This document shows positions 7,608 through 14,446 of a DNA stretch of 14,446 bases, one piece after another (the stretch's first letter is position 1; each line of letters opens with the position of its first letter). A program made the translations under genes and the position numbers. The DNA lies in assembly GCA_947173915.1 (NCBI GenBank), contig CAMWGZ010000015.1, positions 1-14,446 on the forward strand, in the 5' to 3' direction. The notes beneath the pieces were generated by a model. The model was not told the origin of the DNA and ran no database searches. It saw only the letters and a list, made by a program, of their open reading frames with translations. Origin of the DNA: an uncultured Alistipes sp. (GTDB lineage: Bacteria > Bacteroidota > Bacteroidia > Bacteroidales > Rikenellaceae).

Positions 7608-8461
7608 TGTACGCGCAAAGCATCACGCGGGCGCACCGCACCGCCTTCATCCTGGCCATCGACCAATCGGGTTCGATGGCCCAGCGCATCCGTTTCGCAG
7701 GGAGCGAAACGACCAAGGCGGAGGCGGTCGCCGAAGTGGCTAACCGGCTGCTCTTCGAGCTGATCGAACGGGCCAGGCGGAGCGACGGCGTGCGCGACTA
7801 CTACGACGTGGCCGTGCTGGGCTACTCGGGCGACGGGGTGGTCTCGCTGCTCGGCGACCCGCTGCCGCTGGTCTCCGTCGCACGGCTGGCCGAGCTGCCC
7901 GTGGAGCGCCGCGTGCGGCTGGTCGAACGGCGCATGCCCGACGGATCGCCCGCCGTGCGCCGCATCGAGACACCGGCCTGGATCGCCCCCAAAGCCTCCG
8001 GGGAGACTCCCATGTACGAGGCGCTGCTCCAGATCCGCTACCTGGTGCGCGGCTGGTGCGCCCATCCGGCCCACCGGGAGAGCTTCCCGCCCATGATCTT
8101 CAACATAACCGACGGCGAAGCCTCCGACTGCGAGCCGCGCGAACAGCTGGACATCTGCAACCAGATCCGCGCGACGGGCACCGCCGACGGACAGACGCTG
8201 CTGCTCAACATACACACCGCCTCCGATGCCGAGGCCCGGTCGCTGGTCTTCCCCGCCGACGGGGAGATCGACCCCGCCAACCGCTACGCCCGGCTGCTCC
8301 ACGACTGTTCGAGCGTCATGCCCGACAACCTCTCGGAGGCGATCCGGCAGGTGCGGGGCGACAACGCCCTTCCGCCCTTCCGGGGGATGAGCCACAACGC
8401 CTCGATCGCCGAACTGATCGCAATCCTCAACATCGGCTCGATCAGCATCAGAATCCAATGA
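7607..8461 (+). CDS. vWA-domain protein with intact metal-binding (MIDAS) site
   Basis: The 284-residue protein is essentially one von Willebrand factor A domain, a fold that binds protein partners through a Mg ion. All MIDAS elements are visible: DQSGS at 19-23 (D19, S21, S23), Thr134 in SGETPM, and D169 in NITDGEASD. There is no signal peptide or membrane helix, so it should be cytoplasmic, unlike the membrane-bound vWA proteins of the BatA type. The general shape recalls TerY-type vWA proteins, known from loci that also encode a kinase and a PP2C phosphatase. Its ATG (7607-7609) shares one base with the DUF4954 stop (TAATG), and its stop overlaps the next start by four bases (ATGA), so the genes are probably translated together. 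Partners are likely the two flanking kinase-like proteins, which is inference from gene order. Confidence 0.83.
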   Translation: MYAQSITRAHRTAFILAIDQSGSMAQRIRFAGSETTKAEAVAEVANRLLFELIERARRSDGVRDYYDVAVLGYSGDGVVSLLGDPLPLVSVARLAELPVERRVRLVERRMPDGSPAVRRIETPAWIAPKASGETPMYEALLQIRYLVRGWCAHPAHRESFPPMIFNITDGEASDCEPREQLDICNQIRATGTADGQTLLLNIHTASDAEARSLVFPADGEIDPANRYARLLHDCSSVMPDNLSEAIRQVRGDNALPPFRGMSHNASIAELIAILNIGSISIRIQ

Positions 8462-9471
8462 ACGCCATGACCGTACCCACGCTATATCAATTCTCGGAGG
8501 CGTTGCAGGCACCCGACCTCTTCTTCCGGACCCTCGGCGACTGCCGCCCCGTGCGGCAGGAGACGGGCGAGGTACGGATCGTCCGCACGAGCCGTTTCGC
8601 CGAGGCCGAGATCGAGTGGCGGGGGGCGCATTACCTGCTCTGCTTCCCACTTTCGACGGCAGCCCTCGAATCGGTCGAGCGCACCGCCGCACGGCTCGGC
8701 AGGCTCCGCACGGAGCTGCTGACCCCCTACCTCATCCTGCGCGGGGAACTGTCGTCCGCAGAGGATCCGGAGCGGGGCTGCGACCTGCTGCTGCACCGGC
8801 TGCCCGACGGGGGCCGTCCGCTCGACCGCTGCGCCGCCGAGTTTCCGACCGACGTGCTGCTCGCGTCGATCGACCGCCTCGAAAAGGGGCTGGCGGCCAT
8901 CGGCTTCAGCCACAACAACCTCAAGCCCGAAAACACCTACGTGCTCCCCTCGGGAGAGCTCGTCCCCGTGCGCTACCACTTCGCCCGCTTCGGATCGGGC
9001 GACGATGCGGAGGGCTTCGCCTCGCTGCGTCGCTACGCCGTCGAGCAGGGGGGGGGAGCCGGTTCGCTGCTCTGCGACGCGGCTCCCGCCGAATACCTGA
9101 CCGGCAGCCGTTTCCCTGGCCACCTCTACGTGGGCGAGATCTCCGACCAGCTGGTCCGCATCGCGGATCGGGAGGGCTACGGATTCGTCGATACGGAGAA
9201 CCGCCCGGTCATAGCTCCGCAATTCCTCTGGGCCGCCGACTTCCGCGAGGGCCGCGCCGAGGTGCAGACCCCGACGGGCATGGGACTGATCGACAAACGG
9301 GGCCGCTACGTGATTCCGCCCCATTACGAGATCGTCGAGTTCAACCCCTTCACGGGCTGCTCGCGCCTGCGCTCCGGCGGACTCTGGGCGTTGGCCGACT
9401 ACGACGGCCGCATCGGCACCCCCTTCACGGAACGCTACATCGAAGAGAACGAATACATCGAAACCAAATAA
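8458..9471 (+). CDS. Pseudokinase-like protein with WG-type repeats
   Basis: This 337-residue protein is a diverged relative of the kinase at 4684-5850. The segment HNNLKPENTYVLPSGELVP (152-170) lines up with HGDLKPENILVGPEGALRP of the kinase. The catalytic Asp is Asn here (N154), and the IDFD metal motif is replaced by VRYHF (171-175). The ATP-binding Lys of MLKCY appears as Leu in YLLCF (59-63). With three key residues gone it should not transfer phosphate, although ATP binding or a scaffold role remain possible. Residues 230-330 form three WG-type repeats: REGYGFVDTENRPVIAPQF, PTGMGLIDKRGRYVIPPHYE and GGLWALADYDGRIGTPF. The start at 8458 overlaps the vWA stop by four bases; ATG 8467 is a possible alternative. 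No signal peptide is seen. It is the last gene of the cluster, 18 nt before trxB. Confidence 0.78.
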   Translation: MNAMTVPTLYQFSEALQAPDLFFRTLGDCRPVRQETGEVRIVRTSRFAEAEIEWRGAHYLLCFPLSTAALESVERTAARLGRLRTELLTPYLILRGELSSAEDPERGCDLLLHRLPDGGRPLDRCAAEFPTDVLLASIDRLEKGLAAIGFSHNNLKPENTYVLPSGELVPVRYHFARFGSGDDAEGFASLRRYAVEQGGGAGSLLCDAAPAEYLTGSRFPGHLYVGEISDQLVRIADREGYGFVDTENRPVIAPQFLWAADFREGRAEVQTPTGMGLIDKRGRYVIPPHYEIVEFNPFTGCSRLRSGGLWALADYDGRIGTPFTERYIEENEYIETK

Positions 9472-9489
9472 CTCAAAACCTTAACGATT

Positions 9490-10410
9490 ATGGAACAAGT
9501 AAAATGCCTCATCATCGGCAGCGGCCCCGCGGGCTTCACGGCTGCCATCTATCTGTCGCGCGCCAACCTCTCTCCCGTCCTCTACGAGGGCATCGAGCCG
9601 GGCGGCCAGCTGACCACCACCACCCAGATCGAGAACTTCCCCGGCTTCCCGGAGGGCATCGACGGTCCGAAACTGATGGAGAACATGCGCGCACAGGCGC
9701 AGCGCTTCGGTGCCGACCTGCGTTCGGGCATCGTCACTAAGGTCGATCTCTCCTCGCGTCCGTTCCGCGTGACGATCAACGACGAGAAGGAGATCGCCGC
9801 CGAGAGCCTGATCGTGGCCACCGGCGCTTCGGCCAAATACCTGGGCCTGCCCTCCGAGCAGAAGTTCAAGGGCATGGGCGTGAGCGCCTGCGCCACGTGC
9901 GACGGCTTCTTCTACCGCAAGAAGGACGTTGCCGTCGTCGGCGGCGGCGACACGGCCTGTGAGGAGGCCACCTACCTCGCCTCGATCTGCCGTCAGGTCT
10001 ATCTGATCGTCCGCAAGCCTTTCCTGCGCGCCTCGAAAGCGATGCAGGAGCGCGTGATGAACACCCCGAACATCAAGGTGCTCTTCGAGCACAACACGGT
10101 CGAGGTGCTGGGCGACGAGTGCGGCGTGACGGGCATCACCGTCCGCGACGCACAGGGCGCAGAGAGCCGGATCGACCTGGCAGGCTTCTTCCTGGCCATC
10201 GGACACCACCCCAACACGGAGGTCTTCGCCGGTCAGCTGGAGCTGGATGCCGAGGGTTATATCAAGACCGTTCCGGGCAGCGCACGCACCAACGTCGAGG
10301 GCGTATTCGCCGCCGGCGACGTCCGCGATCCCCACTTCCGCCAGGCGATTACCGCCGCCGGATCGGGCTGCACGGCAGCACTCGAATGCGAGCGTTTCCT
10401 GCTCAAGTAA
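9490..10410 (+). CDS. trxB: Thioredoxin reductase (NADPH)
   Basis: TrxB passes electrons from NADPH through FAD and a disulfide to thioredoxin, keeping cytoplasmic thiols reduced. The 306-residue length fits the low-molecular-weight bacterial type. The FAD-binding GSGPAG is at 10-15, the redox pair is C134 and C137 in ACATCDGFFYR, the NADPH site GGGDTA is at 151-156, and the C-terminal FAD motif GVFAAGDVRDPHFRQAITAAG is intact. The start at ATG 9490 gives the usual N terminus just before the FAD fold. Only 18 nt separate it from the pseudokinase-like gene, and no TAnnTTTG site was found in the last 100 nt before it. It may be transcribed with the upstream cluster, although it is a common housekeeping gene and need not share its function. 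Confidence 0.95.
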   Translation: MEQVKCLIIGSGPAGFTAAIYLSRANLSPVLYEGIEPGGQLTTTTQIENFPGFPEGIDGPKLMENMRAQAQRFGADLRSGIVTKVDLSSRPFRVTINDEKEIAAESLIVATGASAKYLGLPSEQKFKGMGVSACATCDGFFYRKKDVAVVGGGDTACEEATYLASICRQVYLIVRKPFLRASKAMQERVMNTPNIKVLFEHNTVEVLGDECGVTGITVRDAQGAESRIDLAGFFLAIGHHPNTEVFAGQLELDAEGYIKTVPGSARTNVEGVFAAGDVRDPHFRQAITAAGSGCTAALECERFLLK

Positions 10411-10430
10411 CTCCGCATCGCAACGCACAG

Positions 10431-10462
10431 GGAGGCGCTCCGGAATTTCCGGCAGCGCTTCC
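10431..10462 (+). terminator. Hairpin after trxB, probable terminator
   Basis: Bases 10431-10443 pair with 10449-10462 in a 13-bp stem with one bulged C (10453) and one G-T pair (10434/10459), around the loop AATTT. The following TTTCGCTT is only partly T-rich. The hairpin begins 21 nt past the trxB stop in the 97-nt gap before rnz. No promoter motif was seen for rnz in the rest of this gap. Confidence 0.5.
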
Positions 10463-10507
10463 TTTCGCTTGCGGCGGCCGCACGCCCGCAACGAAAACGA
10501 AAAAAGC

Positions 10508-11437
10508 ATGAGTTTCAAGGTAACCATACTGGGTTCCGCCTCGGCCAAACCGACGGCGAACCGCCACCCCTCGGCCCAGGTGGTCGATGTGAACGAACAA
10601 TACTACCTGGTCGATGCCGGCGAAGGGGTCCAGCGGCAGATGTTCCGCTACGGCATCAACCCGCTCAAGCTGCGGGCCGTCTTCATCTCCCACCTGCACG
10701 GCGACCACCTCTTCGGACTCTTCCCGCTGATCTCGACGCTGGGACTCTACGGCCGGCGCACACCCCTGCCGGTCTTCGGGCCGGCACCGCTGGGCGAGCT
10801 GATCGACCACCACCTGCGCTACTTCGATCCGCAGCTGCCCTACTCCGTGGAGTGGCATCCGGTCGATACCACTCGCCACGCCCTGCTGCTGGAGAACCGC
10901 ACGCTGGAGGTCTGGAGCATCCCGCTGCGCCACCGCGTCCCCACCTCGGGCTACCTCTTCCGCGAGAAGGAGCCGCCGCTGAACGTGCGCAAGGAGAAGA
11001 TTGCCGAGTACGACCTCTCGATCGCCCGCATCACGGCGGCGAAAAGGGGCGAGGCGGTCACGCTCGACGACGGGCGGACGATCCCCAACGCCGAACTGAC
11101 CTACCGGCCCTACCGGCCCCGCGCCTACGCCTACCTCTCCGACACGAGCTGGTCGCCCAAAGCCGCGGGGCTGGCCGCAGGAGCCGATCTGCTCTACCAC
11201 GAGGCCACCTACTCACACAACGAACGCCGCATCGCCCGCGAACGGGGTCACTCGACCGCCGTCGAGGCCGCCCGCATCGCCCTGAAGGCGGAGGCCCGGC
11301 GGCTTCTGATCGGTCACTACTCCTCCCGCTACAAGGACGAGTCGGTGCTGGTCGCGGAGGCCCGCACGGTGTTCCCCGAGAGTTATCCCGCCACCGAGGG
11401 CGAAACTTTCACGATCGAAAAAAGAAGCGATTCATGA
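10508..11437 (+). CDS. rnz: Ribonuclease Z
   Basis: RNase Z is a zinc-dependent metallo-beta-lactamase-fold nuclease that trims the 3' end of tRNA precursors. The protein has 309 residues, normal for the short bacterial form. The metal motif SHLHGDHLFGL gives H62, H64, D66 and H67; RHRVPTSGYLF, the ligand Asp in YLSDTSW, HEATY and GHSTAVEAA follow in the expected order. The N terminus (MSFKVTILGSASAKPT) fits the family. The frame is open upstream of ATG 10508 into trxB, but that part is not family sequence. The stop overlaps the next gene's start by four bases (ATGA), so rnz and the RNA methyltransferase are likely co-translated, both serving stable-RNA maturation. Confidence 0.94.
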   Translation: MSFKVTILGSASAKPTANRHPSAQVVDVNEQYYLVDAGEGVQRQMFRYGINPLKLRAVFISHLHGDHLFGLFPLISTLGLYGRRTPLPVFGPAPLGELIDHHLRYFDPQLPYSVEWHPVDTTRHALLLENRTLEVWSIPLRHRVPTSGYLFREKEPPLNVRKEKIAEYDLSIARITAAKRGEAVTLDDGRTIPNAELTYRPYRPRAYAYLSDTSWSPKAAGLAAGADLLYHEATYSHNERRIARERGHSTAVEAARIALKAEARRLLIGHYSSRYKDESVLVAEARTVFPESYPATEGETFTIEKRSDS

Positions 11438-12186
11438 CCAAAGCCGAAATACAACTCGTCCGCTCGCTGGCGGACAAACGAAGCCGCGACGAATCGGGGC
11501 TTTTCGTCGCCGAAGGACACAAGTTCATCGGCGAGCTGGCAGCCTCTCAGCTGCGCATCCGCAAGATCTTCTGCATCGGGGATCTCTTCGCCGGGCCGCA
11601 CGTCGAGACGGTCTCCCCGCGCGATATGGAGCGCCTCTCGCTGCTCAAAACCCCCTCCGATTCGCTGGCGCTGGTCGAAATACCCCGCCGGCCGTTCCGT
11701 CCCGAGCGCGCCGCCCGGGAGCTGGTGCTGGCGCTCGACCGGGTGCAGAACCCAGGCAACCTGGGTACGATCATCCGGCTGGCCGACTGGTTCGGCATCC
11801 GACAGATCGTCTGCTCGCCCCAGACGGCCGACTGCTACAACCCCAAAGTGGTGCAGGCCACGATGGGGGCGATCCTGCGGGTCGAGGTGCACTACACGGA
11901 GCTCGTCCCCTACCTGGCACAGGCCCGCGAGAAGGGCATACCGGTTTACGGCACCTTTCTGGAAGGGGAGAACCTCTACACCGCCCCGCTCTCCGACGCG
12001 GGCATCGTCCTGATGGGCAACGAAGGACAGGGCGTGACCGCCGAGGCAGCCCGATACGTCGGCCGCAAGCTCTTCATCCCCCCCTATCCGGCCGACCGCA
12101 GCGGCTCCGAATCGCTCAACGTGGCGATCGCCACCGCCGTCGTCTGCGCCGAGTTCCGCCGCCGCACCGCCGGAGGCATCGGATAA
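11434..12186 (+). CDS. SpoU/TrmH-family RNA 2'-O-methyltransferase
   Basis: Enzymes of this family methylate ribose 2'-OH groups in rRNA or tRNA using S-adenosylmethionine, and bind it in a trefoil knot. All three motifs are present in the 250-residue protein. Motif 1 is VQNPGNLGTIIR (104-115, with catalytic Arg), motif 2 is IVLMGNEGQGV (191-201, E197), and motif 3 is SESLNVAIATAV (225-236). The N-terminal 90 residues, with LFVAEGHKFIGE, form the usual substrate-binding domain of the TrmH/RlmB side of the family. Which nucleotide is modified cannot be told from the sequence. The start at 11434 overlaps the rnz stop by four bases. Confidence 0.92.
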   Translation: MTKAEIQLVRSLADKRSRDESGLFVAEGHKFIGELAASQLRIRKIFCIGDLFAGPHVETVSPRDMERLSLLKTPSDSLALVEIPRRPFRPERAARELVLALDRVQNPGNLGTIIRLADWFGIRQIVCSPQTADCYNPKVVQATMGAILRVEVHYTELVPYLAQAREKGIPVYGTFLEGENLYTAPLSDAGIVLMGNEGQGVTAEAARYVGRKLFIPPYPADRSGSESLNVAIATAVVCAEFRRRTAGGIG

Positions 12187-12320
12187 CAGCCGGCGACCAC
12201 ACAACGCCACCGCCGCACCGCACGGACGCTGCGGAACGCTTCCCCGGCAAGGCAGCGCCCCGAAACTCCCGCCCGCAGCGGGCGCTCCGGCGAATGCGGC
12301 ACCCGAAAACGGACTTCCCG

Positions 12321-12369
12321 AAAAGAAACACAAAACACCGCCGGGGTACGGATAGTCATCCGCACCCCG
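12321..12369 (-). terminator. Terminator of the thrS-infC transcript
   Basis: Read on the - strand, bases 12369-12358 pair with 12353-12342 in a 12-bp stem with one mismatch (12363/12348) and a 4-nt loop. A T-rich stretch follows at about 12335-12321 (TTTTGTGTTTCTTTT). It lies about 50 nt past the infC stop. A second small stem (GCTGCCT/AGGCAGC, 12385-12401) sits between the two. The remaining DNA, 12187-12320, lies between convergent genes and shows only a 6-bp GC hairpin at 12270-12284. Confidence 0.65.
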
Positions 12370-12420
12370 ACAGTGCTTTACGACGCTGCCTCGCAGGCAG
12401 CCGGACGGGACCCGCCCGAC

Positions 12421-13032
12421 CTATTTCTTCCCTTTCGGAGCGAGAATCATGTTCATCTTCTTGCCGTCGAGCTTGGGCATCGACTCGACCTTGGCCAGCT
12501 CCTCCAGATCGGTGGCGAAGCGCAGCAGCAGGATCTCGCCCTGCTCCTTGAAGACGATCGAACGTCCCCGGAAGAAGACATAGGCCTTGACCTTCGAACC
12601 CTCCTTGAGGAAGTTCTCGGCATGCTTCAACTTGAAGTTGTAGTCATGATCGTCGGTCTGCGGACCGAAGCGGATCTCCTTGATGACCACTTTCGTCTGA
12701 TTGGCCTTCAGCTCCTTCGCCTTGCGTTTCTGCTGGTAGAGGAACTTCTGGTAATCGGCGATGCGGCACACCGGGGGATCGGCCTTGGGCGAAATCTCGA
12801 TCAGATCCATCTCCATCTCATCGGCGAGCTTGATCGCTTCGCGGATCGGCAGCACGAGCGGCTGCTCGACGTTGTCGCCCACGATACGGACCTGCGGGGC
12901 CGTGATCTCGTCGTTGATGCGGTGCGGATTATCCGCTTTCTTCGGCTGGAAGCCGGGGCGCGGCATCCTGGGTTTGTTGTTATTCCCCGAGTTCATGGGT
13001 CTCGGCGGGAACGGACGTGGTGGTGTTGCTAT
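12421..13032 (-). CDS. infC: Translation initiation factor IF-3, probable ATA start
   Basis: IF-3 binds the 30S subunit, keeps 50S away and checks the start codon. Both domains are clear: the N-terminal domain from NPHRINDEI through [20 protein letters not shown], and the C-terminal domain with [22 protein letters not shown] and [11 protein letters not shown]. From the ATG at 12996 the protein would have 191 residues, but no ribosome binding site precedes it. The frame stays open upstream to a TAG at 13048-13046 and contains no ATG, GTG or TTG. It does hold ATA at 13032, exactly 8 nt after AGGAGG. Starting there gives 203 residues with an extra [11 protein letters not shown] segment. infC genes in many bacteria use AUU, AUC or AUA, which lets IF-3 repress its own translation. 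The gene follows thrS after 41 nt. The identity is certain; the ATA start is inferred. Confidence 0.93.
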   Translation of the reverse strand: MATPPRPFPPRPMNSGNNNKPRMPRPGFQPKKADNPHRINDEITAPQVRIVGDNVEQPLVLPIREAIKLADEMEMDLIEISPKADPPVCRIADYQKFLYQQKRKAKELKANQTKVVIKEIRFGPQTDDHDYNFKLKHAENFLKEGSKVKAYVFFRGRSIVFKEQGEILLLRFATDLEELAKVESMPKLDGKKMNMILAPKGKK

Positions 13033-13040
13033 GGCTTTGT

Positions 13041-13046
13041 CCTCCT
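13041..13046 (-). promoter_or_regulatory. Perfect Shine-Dalgarno sequence of infC
   Basis: AGGAGG on the - strand (13046-13041) is the full anti-16S match and lies 8 nt before ATA at 13032 but 44 nt before the next ATG at 12996. Such strong sites are unusual in Bacteroidota and none was noticed before the other genes here. It therefore points to the ATA as the true start. Confidence 0.75.
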
Positions 13047-13073
13047 AAAATATTTGGTTAAACTTAAAAAACA

Positions 13074-14446
<1,373 letters not shown>

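Noticed and set aside
9472..9489. A separate promoter for trxB between it and the pseudokinase-like gene.
   Set aside because: The gap has only 18 nt, and no TAnnTTTG match was found in it or in the preceding 100 nt.

Overview
The window looks like chromosomal DNA from a GC-rich member of the Bacteroidota, most likely Alistipes or another Rikenellaceae; the genus is an inference. Three things point there. Promoter-like sites of the Bacteroidota type (TAnnTTTG, in two cases with TTG or TTTG 20 nt upstream) precede several genes. The release factor 1, IF-3 and DUF4954 proteins resemble Bacteroidota versions. One housekeeping gene, infC, carries a strong Shine-Dalgarno sequence while its neighbours do not. 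No rRNA, tRNA, CRISPR array, transposase or phage gene was found.

Layout. Positions 1-535 (+) hold the end of an Mrr-type restriction endonuclase gene interrupted by an in-frame TAG. Positions 646-3769 (-) hold glutamine synthetase, then prfA (RF1), then a small alkyltransferase-like gene that overlaps the prfA end. A divergent promoter region follows, then slyD (+) with a strong intrinsic terminator at 4631-4666. Positions 4684-9471 (+) hold four abutting genes: a Ser/Thr kinase with WG-type repeats, a DUF4954 beta-helix protein, a von Willebrand factor A (vWA) protein with an intact metal site, and a second kinase-like protein with WG-type repeats that has lost its catalytic residues. Then come trxB, rnz and a SpoU/TrmH RNA methyltransferase (+). 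On the - strand, convergent with these, thrS (cut by the window edge) is followed by infC and a terminator.

The most interesting part is 4684-9471. An apparently active kinase and a pseudokinase relative, both ending in WG-type repeats, flank a DUF4954 protein and a vWA protein. The four genes meet with overlaps of 1-4 nt. This recalls the vWA/kinase/phosphatase sets of tellurite-resistance (TerY-type) loci, but no phosphatase or ter gene is visible, so it may be a separate phospho-signalling module. Its function cannot be read from the sequence.

Two further points stand out. infC probably starts at an ATA codon at 13032, placed 8 nt behind a perfect AGGAGG, and is not followed by rpmI and rplT. 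DUF4954 appears to have its own promoter inside the end of the kinase gene, which favours a start at 5880 over the overlapping ATG at 5847.
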